NCBI RefSeq assembly: GCF_009712475.1
Contig: NZ_VCJO01000001.1
Span: forward strand, 496,001-560,000
Length of the DNA: 64,000 nt
Direction of reading: 5' to 3'
Source: Micromonospora sp. CP22
GTDB taxonomy: Bacteria; Actinomycetota; Actinomycetes; Mycobacteriales; Micromonosporaceae
Shown piece after piece: positions 51,799 through 59,704 of the stretch (position 1 is the first letter of the stretch; every line of letters starts with the position of its first letter). A model generated the notes under the pieces. That model was not told the origin of the DNA and did no database searches. It saw only the letters and a list, made by a program, of their open reading frames with translations. The translations under genes and the position numbers were made by a program.

Positions 51799-52577
51799 GT
51801 CCCGTCTCGGGTCACCGGTACGACGATCAGCTCGCCGACCCGGTCGGTGAGCAGTTGTCGCGCCTGCGGTGTCAACCGGTCGTCGGTGATCAGCACGTCG
51901 GCCGTGCTCAGGTCGGTGATGGCCGAGATCCCGACCGTGCCCCACTTGGTGTGGTCGGCCAACACCACCAGCCGGTCCGCCGCCGTGACCAGCGCCCGGT
52001 TCGTCTCGGCCTCGGTCAGGTTCGGCGTGGTGAAACCGGTCCGTTCGGTGATCCCGTGCACGCCGAGGAAGAGCAGGTCCAGGTGCAGGGTGCGGACGGC
52101 GCCGACGGCCACCGGCCCGACCAGGGCGGCGGAGCGGGTGCGTACCCCGCCGGTCAGCACCACCGTCTGGTCGGCGCGGCCCCGCTCGTGCAGGATGTCG
52201 GCCACCGGCAGCGAGTTGGTCACCACGGTCAGGGCCGGCACGTCGACCAGTTGCCGGGCCAGCTCGGCGGTGGTGGTCCCGGCGGAGAGCGCGATCGCCG
52301 CCCCGGGCCGGACCAGCCGCGCGGCGTGCGCCGCGATCGCTGCCTTCTCGGCCTGTTGGCGCACCGACTTCGCCCGGAAACCCGGCTCGTCGGTGGCACC
52401 GGCGACGGTCGCGCCGCCGTGCACTTTGGCGACCAGGCCACGCTCGTGCAGCAGATCGAGGTCGCGGCGGATGGTCATCTCCGAGACACCGAACTCGGCG
52501 GCCAGGTCGCCGACGCGTACCCCGCCGGTCACGCGGACCCGGTCGAGGATCGCCGCGTGGCGCTGCTGCGCGAGCAC
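51795..52577 (-). CDS. DeoR-family transcriptional regulator
   Basis: A 260-residue sugar-responsive repressor. The N-terminal winged helix-turn-helix is RHAAILDRVRVTGGVRVGDL then FGVSEMTIRRDLDLLHERGL. The C-terminal DeoR sensor domain, which binds phosphorylated sugars, has SAGTTTAELARQL, TVVTNSLPVADIL and VVLADHTKWG. GTG 52577 has GGGAGGGG upstream. It is translationally coupled to galT, so it probably represses its own operon and responds to a galactose-related sugar phosphate. An AT-rich site upstream is a likely operator. Confidence 0.93.
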   Translation of the reverse strand: MLAQQRHAAILDRVRVTGGVRVGDLAAEFGVSEMTIRRDLDLLHERGLVAKVHGGATVAGATDEPGFRAKSVRQQAEKAAIAAHAARLVRPGAAIALSAGTTTAELARQLVDVPALTVVTNSLPVADILHERGRADQTVVLTGGVRTRSAALVGPVAVGAVRTLHLDLLFLGVHGITERTGFTTPNLTEAETNRALVTAADRLVVLADHTKWGTVGISAITDLSTADVLITDDRLTPQARQLLTDRVGELIVVPVTRDGT

Positions 52578-52610
52578 CCGACCCCTCCCGCCTCACATGA
52601 GCGCACACCT

Positions 52611-52630
52611 TCTAACAGAAACAAACACTA
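52611..52630 (-). promoter_or_regulatory. Probable DeoR operator
   Basis: Minus-strand TAGTGTTTGTTTCTGTTAGA, an AT-rich block with repeated TGTTTG/TTTCTGTT elements in otherwise GC-rich DNA, starts 34 bases before the DeoR start codon. DeoR-type regulators often bind such repeats. Placement suggests autoregulation of the deoR-galT pair. Confidence 0.5.
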
Positions 52631-52671
52631 GTGCTCGGGGTCGAACATCGCGAGCAGCGGGTGCCCGGATA

Positions 52672-54201
52672 TCAGAGCGTGGGCAGGCGGGGCTCCACCC
52701 AACCGGTCTCGGTCAGCTGGTGCAGCACCCGCTGCACCGCTTCGTCGACGGTGAGATCCGTGGTGTCCAGCACCAGATCGGCGTCGGCCGGCTCCTCGTA
52801 CGGGTCGTCGATGCCGGTCATCCCGGTGAGCAGCCCGGCCCGGGCGCGGGCGTACAGGCCCTTACGGTCGCGCTGCTCGCAGACCTTCAGCGGGGTGGCG
52901 ACGTGCACCAACACGAACCCCGCGCCCGCCGCGACCGCCATCTCCCGGGCAGCCGCCCGCGCGTGGGCGTACGGGGCGATCGGGCAGCAGATGGCGATCC
53001 CGCGGTGCCGGGCGATCTCGGCGGCGACCCAGCCGATCCGGCGCACGTTGGTGTCCCGGTCGGCCTTGCTGAAGCCCAACCCGGCGGTCAACTCGCGGCG
53101 CACCACGTCCCCGTCGAGCAGGGTGACCGTCCGATCGCCCGCCTCGCGCAGCGTGTCGGCGAGCCCCCGGGCGACGGTCGACTTGCCGGAACCGGAGAGC
53201 CCGGTCAGGAACACCACCAGGCCACGGTGCCGACGGGGCGGCCGGGCCCGGCTCAGTTCCTTCGCCACCGCCGGAGGGGTGTGCCACTCGGGCAGGGGGA
53301 AGCCTCGGTCCAGCAGATCGTCGATCTCCGCCTGGGTCAGCGCCAGCCGCCGGTTACGGGGCGGGATGTCGTCGCGCCAGCGCCACTGACCGTCCCGGTT
53401 GTCGTAGGCCAAGTCGCGGGGCACCAGCACCCGCAGCCCGGCCCCGGAGAGCATCTCGCCGGTGGAGAGCAGATGGGTGACGCCGTACGCGGCGGAGACC
53501 CGGGCCAACAGCAGGGCGTCGCTGATCTCGTCACGCCGCCGGGAGAACGGCACGGCGACCACCGTCGCCGGTGGCATCCGGTCCCGGGCGGCGAACACGC
53601 TGCGTACCAGCGCCTCCGGTGCGAGCCCACCGGTGCCGTCCTCGCTCACCGGGATCATGACCAGCAGGTGGGCGCTCAGGGTGCGTACCGCGTGCGCGAT
53701 CTGGGCCAGTTGCGGCCGGTGCAGCGGGCGGTCGGCGACCACCCCGAGCACCCGGCCGGACGGCAGCAACGCCCGGATCTCCTCGGGCGTACGCCGCAAC
53801 CGCCGGAACGGACCGTGCCCGCCGTCGCCCAGCCGCCGTACCGTCCCACCGACCCCGGCCACCGCGTCGCGGATCGGCCATGCGTCGGCCACCTCCAGGG
53901 CCGCCATCGGCGCGCCCTCACCGTCGGTGAGGACGAGCGTCCGACGCTCCGGGTCGGCGAGGTCGAGCTGCTGCACCAGCGTCGCGGGCACCTGGAGGGA
54001 CACGGCGACCGGCCACGCAGTGCCGTCCACGAGCTGGCCCCGGCGGCTGACCGAGACCAGGTCGGCCCGGGTCATGAAGCCGGCCAACGGCGCGTACGCG
54101 CCGATCAGCAGCAGTTCGAGATCCGCGAGCTCACCGGGACGCGGCGTGTACGTCGGCGCGTTCCGCAGCACCTCGTCGGGCAGCACCCACCCGTTGCTCA
54201 T
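52672..54201 (-). CDS. cysC: Adenylylsulfate kinase fused to a degenerate ATP-sulfurylase domain
   Basis: A 509-residue protein. Residues about 320-509 are a complete APS kinase: FLTGLSGSGKSTVARGLAD (P-loop), LLDGDVVRRELTAGLGFSKA, RDTNVRRIGWVA and KGLYARARAG. It would phosphorylate adenylylsulfate to PAPS, the sulfate donor. The N-terminal 310 residues have the shape and order of an ATP sulfurylase (PYT-like start, YAPLAGFM, SLQVPATL) but lack its catalytic motifs: where QxRNPxHxxH is expected it reads VADRPLHRPQLAQIAHA, and GRDHAG is replaced by LLSTGEMLSGAG. So that domain is probably inactive or regulatory. The ATG overlaps the stop of the glycosyltransferase gene by one base. Confidence 0.9.
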   Translation of the reverse strand: MSNGWVLPDEVLRNAPTYTPRPGELADLELLLIGAYAPLAGFMTRADLVSVSRRGQLVDGTAWPVAVSLQVPATLVQQLDLADPERRTLVLTDGEGAPMAALEVADAWPIRDAVAGVGGTVRRLGDGGHGPFRRLRRTPEEIRALLPSGRVLGVVADRPLHRPQLAQIAHAVRTLSAHLLVMIPVSEDGTGGLAPEALVRSVFAARDRMPPATVVAVPFSRRRDEISDALLLARVSAAYGVTHLLSTGEMLSGAGLRVLVPRDLAYDNRDGQWRWRDDIPPRNRRLALTQAEIDDLLDRGFPLPEWHTPPAVAKELSRARPPRRHRGLVVFLTGLSGSGKSTVARGLADTLREAGDRTVTLLDGDVVRRELTAGLGFSKADRDTNVRRIGWVAAEIARHRGIAICCPIAPYAHARAAAREMAVAAGAGFVLVHVATPLKVCEQRDRKGLYARARAGLLTGMTGIDDPYEEPADADLVLDTTDLTVDEAVQRVLHQLTETGWVEPRLPTL

Positions 54202-55901
54202 CAGACCCCCAACTCCGGCGACCGGCACACAGTTTCGCAGCCGGTCGCCGATCGGTCGAGAGCGCCACCGGTGCCGCCGGTGCGGCCCACCGACCCCCGG
54301 GTGCCGCCCACCGACCCGCGAGTCGACCACCCGGCCTGGCCGAGTCGCTGCCGCACGGCGACCTTCAGCCGTTGCCACGGCCCGGTCCTCGGGGCCGGGG
54401 CAGCCGGCCTGGGCCGTGGTGGCCGCTTGTCGACGACCACGGGGCGAGCGCCGTCGGCGGCACACGACAGGGCCAGCGGCAGATTCGCGTCGACCTCGAA
54501 CCCGGAACCGGTGAGCCGCGCCTTGAGGATCCAGTCGCCCTCGGTACGGCCACCGTCGAGGGTGCGGAAGTCGACCGCCGCCCGGCCCTGCCACATCAGC
54601 CGCAACCCGCCCCAGCGATGCGGTACTCGGTCCACCTCGAAACTCACCGGCAGGTAGAACTCGTCGCCGTCGGCGACCCGCCGGGCGACCACGTCGAGCC
54701 GGGCCCGGCGCAGCTCGTCGGTGGTCGCCAGCAACTCGTCCGAGCAGTCGACCAGCTCGGCGGGAATCTCCTCGACCGGTAGGGCCAGCAGCTCCCGACC
54801 GTCCGGGGTGCGGTCGTACGAGACGGGCCGGTCACCGACGCGGAGTCGGCCGCCGACCGTGACGGTCAACGTGTGGCCGGTCAGCTCGTACGCCTTGAGC
54901 CGGACCTTCGCCTGGATGCCCGCCTCCCACTCGGCGATGCGGAACAGATCCTCGATGCGTCCCCGTTCGGCCAGACCGGCGACGGTTCGTTCGAGCGTCG
55001 GCAGCCCGGCGGCCACCCCCGGCGCGAACCGCTCCCGGATGGTCCGCCCCACCTCCGCCACCATCCGGTCGACCCAGTCGCGGGGCGCGTTGCGCAGCCG
55101 ATCGCCGCGCAACCGGCGGACCATCTCGATCCGCAACCAGCGCTGGTGCAGCCGGTCCCGGAACGGTCCCGGCTCGGTGTGCGCGTCGACGATGTCGAGG
55201 ACCTCCCGCAGGCTGCGGAAGTAACCCCCCGGTTCGATCCGAGCTGCGGTGAGGTTGCCGCCGCCCGGCCGCCGCGAGTGGTGATAGCAGGTGTAGTCGG
55301 ACAGCACACAGGTGCGCTGGGACAGCAGGTAGGCCCGGGTGACCAGGTGATGATCCTCCAGCCGTTTGCGACCCTCCTCCGGGAACCGCAGGTCGTGCTC
55401 GATCAGGAAGGCCCGGCGGAACATCTTGTGGCAGGTGAGGCTCTCCATCAACGGCGCGTCGGCCAGCGTGGCGTCGGGCCGGTTGACCCGGAACAGGTCC
55501 CGGGGCACCGAACGACCGTGTCCGGCCATCCGGCCGATGGCGATGTCCGCGCCGTTGTCCACCGCGTACCCGTACAGCCGGGCCAACGTCTCGTCGGCGA
55601 GCCAGTCGTCGTCGTCGACGAACTGGACGTACTCGCCGACAGCCCGCGCCATGCCCAGATTGCGCGGGCGCGACGGCCAACCGGAATGCTCGACGTGCAG
55701 CACGTGGAAGTGCGGGTGGGTGGCGGCCAGGGCGTCGAGCCGGGCCGGGGTGGCGTCGGTGGAACCGTCGTCGACGAAGATCACCTCGAACTCGCTCGCC
55801 GGCATCGACTGACGCAGCAGCGACGCGACGAGCCGGTCCAGAGTGTCGCCGGGGTTGTACGTCGGCACCACCACGCTCACCCTGAGGGCCCCAGCGGTCA
55901 T
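54201..55901 (-). CDS. Family 2 glycosyltransferase with long C-terminal extension
   Basis: A 566-residue GT-A fold enzyme. The first 250 residues hold SVVVPTYNPGDTLDRLVASL, FVDDGSTDATPARL, SRPRNLGMARAVGEYVQFVD and the metal-binding DDDDWLADE, so it uses a nucleotide sugar. The remaining 300 residues include a helical part and a beta-rich region (SYDRTPDGRELLALPVEE) and end in a Gly/Arg/Ser tail. No membrane helix is obvious. It is cotranscribed with the APS kinase fusion (overlapping TGATG), suggesting a sulfated or otherwise modified glycan. Acceptor and sugar unknown. Confidence 0.9.
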   Translation of the reverse strand: MTAGALRVSVVVPTYNPGDTLDRLVASLLRQSMPASEFEVIFVDDGSTDATPARLDALAATHPHFHVLHVEHSGWPSRPRNLGMARAVGEYVQFVDDDDWLADETLARLYGYAVDNGADIAIGRMAGHGRSVPRDLFRVNRPDATLADAPLMESLTCHKMFRRAFLIEHDLRFPEEGRKRLEDHHLVTRAYLLSQRTCVLSDYTCYHHSRRPGGGNLTAARIEPGGYFRSLREVLDIVDAHTEPGPFRDRLHQRWLRIEMVRRLRGDRLRNAPRDWVDRMVAEVGRTIRERFAPGVAAGLPTLERTVAGLAERGRIEDLFRIAEWEAGIQAKVRLKAYELTGHTLTVTVGGRLRVGDRPVSYDRTPDGRELLALPVEEIPAELVDCSDELLATTDELRRARLDVVARRVADGDEFYLPVSFEVDRVPHRWGGLRLMWQGRAAVDFRTLDGGRTEGDWILKARLTGSGFEVDANLPLALSCAADGARPVVVDKRPPRPRPAAPAPRTGPWQRLKVAVRQRLGQAGWSTRGSVGGTRGSVGRTGGTGGALDRSATGCETVCRSPELGV

Positions 55902-56099
55902 GGCTCTCCCGTCACCCGGCGTACCGCCGCACCGGGCGGACGGTGAGATCCATTGTGTAACACGGGATCCGGCCCTGCGGGGACAGACTGTCCGCCGCGC
56001 CCGGTCGACCGGCCGCCGACCACCCTAGGGGGCGCGGGTGCGTCGGGATCAGGGGAAACGGGGGTTGGTTCCGGAGCGCGGTGGATCGCCCGGCGGCCC

Positions 56100-56105
56100 T
56101 ACGCT
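56100..56105 (+). promoter_or_regulatory. -10 box (TACGCT) for the four-gene ABC cassette
   Basis: TACGCT ends six bases before the GTG at 56112, without a ribosome binding site, so a leaderless transcript is likely. Confidence 0.45.
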
Positions 56106-56111
56106 GACCAC

Positions 56112-57026
56112 GTGACACTGATCGCAACCGAGTCGTTGACGAAGGTCTACGGCGGCGAGGTCACCGCACTGTCCGATCTGACGGTCGCGGTGGAACCAGG
56201 GATCGTCGGTCTGGTCGGCGCCAACGGCGCCGGCAAGTCGACCCTGATCAAGCTGCTGCTCGGCCTGCTCACACCCACCCGCGGCCGGATACAGGTGCTG
56301 GGACTGGACCCGACCGCCGACCCGGCGGCCGTACGGGCCCGGGTCGGCTACATGCCGGAGCACGACTGCCTGCCGCCCGACCTCTCCGCCGCCGAACTGG
56401 TCACCCACCTGGGTCGGATCAGCGGCCTACCCCGCACCGTCGCCCGGGAACGTGCCTCCGAGGCGCTGCGCCACGTGGGCCTGCACGAGGAGCGCCACCG
56501 GCCGGTGGGCGGCTACTCCACCGGCATGAAACAGCGGGTCAAGCTCGCCCAGGCGTTGGTGCACGACCCCGACCTGTTGCTGCTCGACGAACCCACCAAC
56601 GGGCTCGACCCGGCCGGTCGGGACGCCATGCTCGCGCTGGTGCAGCGGATCGGCACCGAGTTCGGCATCTCCGTACTGGTCTGCTCGCACCTGCTCGGCG
56701 AGGTCGAGCGGATCTGCGACACCCTGGTCGCGATTGAGGGCGGGCGGCTGCTGCGGGCCGACCACATCGCCGCCATGACCTCCGCGACCGACGTGCTCGC
56801 GGTCGAGGTCAGCGAGGGCACCGAGGAACTGGCCGCCCGGCTGGCCGCGCTCAACCTGCCGGTGGGCCGGGAGGGCAGGCTGCTGCTGGTGCCGCTGGCC
56901 GACCAACGCACCTACGACCTGATCCTCGGTGCGGTGGCCGAGCTGGACCTGCCGCTGCACCGGCTGGACCAGCGTCGGCACCGGGTGGCCGAACTCTTCG
57001 CCCGGAGGGAGAACAGCCATGTCTGA
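56112..57026 (+). CDS. ABC transporter ATP-binding protein (export cassette, gene 1)
   Basis: A 304-residue ABC ATPase of the CcmA/multidrug-export type: GANGAGKSTLIKLLLGLL (Walker A), GGYSTGMKQRVKLAQAL (signature), LLLLDEPTNGLDPAG (Walker B) and LVCSHLLGEVERI (H-loop), plus a C-terminal 80-residue domain. The GTG at 56112 is set by the -10 box. Its stop overlaps the permease gene by eight bases. Four genes, ATPase-permease-ATPase-permease, overlap in turn and form one operon. Export or envelope maintenance is likely; substrate unknown. Confidence 0.92.
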   Translation: MTLIATESLTKVYGGEVTALSDLTVAVEPGIVGLVGANGAGKSTLIKLLLGLLTPTRGRIQVLGLDPTADPAAVRARVGYMPEHDCLPPDLSAAELVTHLGRISGLPRTVARERASEALRHVGLHEERHRPVGGYSTGMKQRVKLAQALVHDPDLLLLDEPTNGLDPAGRDAMLALVQRIGTEFGISVLVCSHLLGEVERICDTLVAIEGGRLLRADHIAAMTSATDVLAVEVSEGTEELAARLAALNLPVGREGRLLLVPLADQRTYDLILGAVAELDLPLHRLDQRRHRVAELFARRENSHV

Positions 57027-57903
57027 GCCGACCGGCGTCATCCACGACATCGGCTACCAGCGCTACACCGGCCCCCGCCTCGGCCGCCGGCACGTCTTCG
57101 GCGCGATGTACATCCACGGCGTACGGACCGCCTTCGGGCTGGGGCGCAGCGCCAAAGCCAAGATCTTCCCCTGGCTGGTGGTCGGCATCGTGCTGATGGT
57201 GGCCGCCGCAGTGACCGCGATCCGTAGCCAGATCGGTGAAGTGGTCATGACGTACGCCCAGTTCGCCGACGCGATGAGCTGGCTGGTCATCTTCTTCGTC
57301 GCGGTGGCCGCGCCCGAGCTGGTCTCCCGGGACCTGCGCTCCGGTGTCCTGCCGCTGTACTTCTCCCGGCCCGTGCCGCAGGCCGACTACCCGCTGGCCA
57401 AGCTGCTCGCGCTCATCACCGCACTGTTCCTGCTGCTCGGCGCGCCGCAGCTGCTGATGTTCCTCGGCGGGGCGTTCACCGCCGACGGCATGGGCGCGGT
57501 CTGGGACGAACTGCTCGACCTGCTGCCGGGGTTGCTCTACGCCGGGCTGTGGGCAGTGGTCTTCGCCTCGGTCGGCCTGCTGGTCGCCTCGATGACCGGC
57601 AAGCGCGCCTTCGCCGCCGGTGGGATCGTCGCCGTGTTCCTGATGACCACGCCGATCGTCGGCATCCTGTCGGTGCTGCCCTCGCAGGCGGCGAACCAGC
57701 TGTCCGGCATCGCCTCGCCGCCCACCCTGGTGCAAGGGGTCGGCATCTGGGCGATGCGCGACCTGTTGATCACCGACCTCGCCGAGGGTGCCGGCCCCGA
57801 CCTCGGACCCTACGGCCCGGTGTACGCGCTGGCCGCCGTCGCGCTGGTGGCGGGCTGCGTCGCCCTGCTGCTGGCCCGCTACAAGAAGGTGGCCGCACGA
57901 TGA
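57019..57903 (+). CDS. ABC-2 type transporter permease (export cassette, gene 2)
   Basis: A 294-residue protein with six hydrophobic segments. The N-terminus, VIHDIGYQRYTGPRLGRR, and the loop SRDLRSGVLPLYFSRPVPQADY, where the permease likely contacts the ATPase, are typical of this ABC-2 subgroup. Its ATG overlaps gene 1 and its stop overlaps the next ATPase gene (ATGA). Confidence 0.9.
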   Translation: MSEPTGVIHDIGYQRYTGPRLGRRHVFGAMYIHGVRTAFGLGRSAKAKIFPWLVVGIVLMVAAAVTAIRSQIGEVVMTYAQFADAMSWLVIFFVAVAAPELVSRDLRSGVLPLYFSRPVPQADYPLAKLLALITALFLLLGAPQLLMFLGGAFTADGMGAVWDELLDLLPGLLYAGLWAVVFASVGLLVASMTGKRAFAAGGIVAVFLMTTPIVGILSVLPSQAANQLSGIASPPTLVQGVGIWAMRDLLITDLAEGAGPDLGPYGPVYALAAVALVAGCVALLLARYKKVAAR

Positions 57904-58847
57904 CCACGACGAACACCACCGCACCGACGGCCACCACCAGCACCCTCGACCTCGCCGGGGTCTCCCGCTGGTACGGCAACGTGGTCGCGGTCAACAACGT
58001 GAGCATGAGCCTCGGGCCCGGGGTGACCGGGTTGCTCGGCCCGAACGGCGCGGGCAAGACCACCCTGCTGCACATGATGGCCGGGTTCCTCGCCCCGTCC
58101 CGGGGTCGGGTGACGCTGGACGGTCGGCCGACCTGGCGCAACCCGGAGGTCTACCGGCGGCTCGGTCTGGTCAGCGAGCGGGAGGCGGTGCACAGCTTCC
58201 TCACCGCCTACGAGTTCGTGCTGGCCACTGCGAAGCTGCACCGGCTGCCCGACCCGCAGGCCGCGGCCCGCCGCGCCATCGACCTGGTCGAGATGGCCGA
58301 CGCCCAGGACCGCCGCATCGGCACGTACTCCAAGGGCATGCGGCAGCGCACCCGGGTGGCGGCGGCGCTGGTGCACGACCCGCAGGTGCTGCTGCTCGAC
58401 GAGCCGTTCAACGGCATGGACCCGCGTCAGCGGTTGCACATGATGGAGCTGCTGCACGCCCTCGGCGACGAGGGCCGCACGATCCTGTTCAGCTCGCACA
58501 TCCTGGAGGAGGTCGAGCAGGTCTCCGGCACCGTCCAGGTGATGGTCGCCGGTCGGCTCGCCGCCTCCGGTGACTTCCGGACCATCCGGCGGCTGATGAC
58601 CAACCGGCCGCACGTCTTCGCCATCCGCTCCACCGACGACCGGGCGCTGGCCGTCGCGCTGATGGCCGAGGCATCCGTCACCGGCGTCGAGTTGGGTCGC
58701 GACGGCCTGACCGTGCAGGCTGGTGACTACGGTGCCTTCACCCGGGTGCTGCCGAAGATCGCCCTGGCCCGCGGCGTACGGGTTCGGCACCTGATACCCG
58801 AGGACGAATCCCTGGAGAGCGTCTTCTCCTACCTGGTGGAGGCCTGA
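57900..58847 (+). CDS. ABC transporter ATP-binding protein (export cassette, gene 3)
   Basis: A 315-residue ABC ATPase with a Thr-rich start (MTTTNTTAPTATTS). Motifs: GLLGPNGAGKTTLLHMM, GTYSKGMRQRTRVAAAL, LLLDEPFNGMDPRQ and FSSHILEEVEQV. Clearly a paralogue of gene 1. It overlaps the genes on both sides (ATGA upstream, one base downstream), so all four proteins should be made together, as one heteromeric exporter or two related ones. Confidence 0.92.
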   Translation: MTTTNTTAPTATTSTLDLAGVSRWYGNVVAVNNVSMSLGPGVTGLLGPNGAGKTTLLHMMAGFLAPSRGRVTLDGRPTWRNPEVYRRLGLVSEREAVHSFLTAYEFVLATAKLHRLPDPQAAARRAIDLVEMADAQDRRIGTYSKGMRQRTRVAAALVHDPQVLLLDEPFNGMDPRQRLHMMELLHALGDEGRTILFSSHILEEVEQVSGTVQVMVAGRLAASGDFRTIRRLMTNRPHVFAIRSTDDRALAVALMAEASVTGVELGRDGLTVQAGDYGAFTRVLPKIALARGVRVRHLIPEDESLESVFSYLVEA

Positions 58848-59557
58848 TGTCCACTGTCACCTGGATCACCGCGCGCGGCCTGTTCGGGCGTCGCCGGTTC
58901 CTACTGCTGCTCCCGCTGCCACTACTGCTGGTGGGCCTGGCCGTCCTCGCCCGAGGGCTGGCAGTGGCACCCGCCGACTGGGGGCCGCCGGTGCTGGTCG
59001 GCCTCGGGCTGGCCGTGGTGCTCCCCGTGGTCGCCCTGATCGTCGGCACCGGGGTGCTCGGCGCCGAGATCGACGACGGCACGGTGGTGCACGTGCTCAC
59101 CACGCCGCTGCCGCGCTGGCAGATCGTGCTGCCGAAGCTGGCCGTCGCGGCCGGGGTCACGGCGGTAACCGTCGCCGTCCCGCTGTTCGCCGCCGGTTTG
59201 CTGGCCGACTCGGCACGCCTCGGCCTGTCGCTGGCAGTCGCCGCGTCGGCCGGTGCGCTGGCCTACTCGGCGCTGTTCGTGGCGGCCAGCCTGCTCACCC
59301 GACGGCCGGTGCTGCTCGGTCTGGTCTACGTGCTGATCTGGGAGGGACTGCTCAGCAACGTGATCGGCGGCACCCGGGTGCTCTCGATCCAGCACTACGT
59401 GATCGCCCTGGCGGACCGGCTCGCCCCGACCGACCTGCTCGGCACCACCGTCACCGCACCGGTGGCGGCGGTGATGACCACGTTGATCATCGTCGGCGCC
59501 ACCCTGCTCGCCATCGACCGCCTCCGCTCCTTCTCGGTAGCCGGCGAAACCAGCTGA
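58847..59557 (+). CDS. ABC-2 type transporter permease (export cassette, gene 4)
   Basis: A 236-residue membrane protein with six hydrophobic segments. The region EIDDGTVVHVLTTPLPRWQI corresponds to the ATPase-contact loop in gene 2 (SGVLPLYFSRPVP) and identifies it as an ABC-2 permease. It starts at the last base of the gene 3 stop codon. The operon ends here; a nested inverted repeat begins four bases past the stop. Confidence 0.88.
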   Translation: MSTVTWITARGLFGRRRFLLLLPLPLLLVGLAVLARGLAVAPADWGPPVLVGLGLAVVLPVVALIVGTGVLGAEIDDGTVVHVLTTPLPRWQIVLPKLAVAAGVTAVTVAVPLFAAGLLADSARLGLSLAVAASAGALAYSALFVAASLLTRRPVLLGLVYVLIWEGLLSNVIGGTRVLSIQHYVIALADRLAPTDLLGTTVTAPVAAVMTTLIIVGATLLAIDRLRSFSVAGETS

Positions 59558-59560
59558 GAT

Positions 59561-59698
59561 GCAAGGAAGGGCACCTTATTAACGCCTCCGGTAGAGGAAG
59601 GGCCCCTTGTTAACAAGCCGGCGGCTTAGCCTGCTCGGCCCGGGGTTAATAAGGTGCCCTTCCTCTACACCAGACGTTAATAAGGTGCCCTTCCTTGC
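59561..59698. repeat. Four-unit nested inverted repeat between convergent genes
   Basis: Four 24-base units share the core AAGGTGCCCTTCCT. Units at 59561-59584 and 59675-59698 are a perfect inverted pair; units at 59591-59614 and 59645-59668 form a nested inverted pair with 22 of 24 bases matching, one of the mismatches being a possible G-U pair. The 30-base centre holds another small stem (AAGCC/GGCTT). In RNA this folds into one long two-part hairpin on either strand. It fills the gap between the ABC cassette and valS, so it can act as a bidirectional terminator, and its unit structure suggests a dispersed repeat family. Confidence 0.9.
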
Positions 59699-59704
59699 GC
59701 TCCG

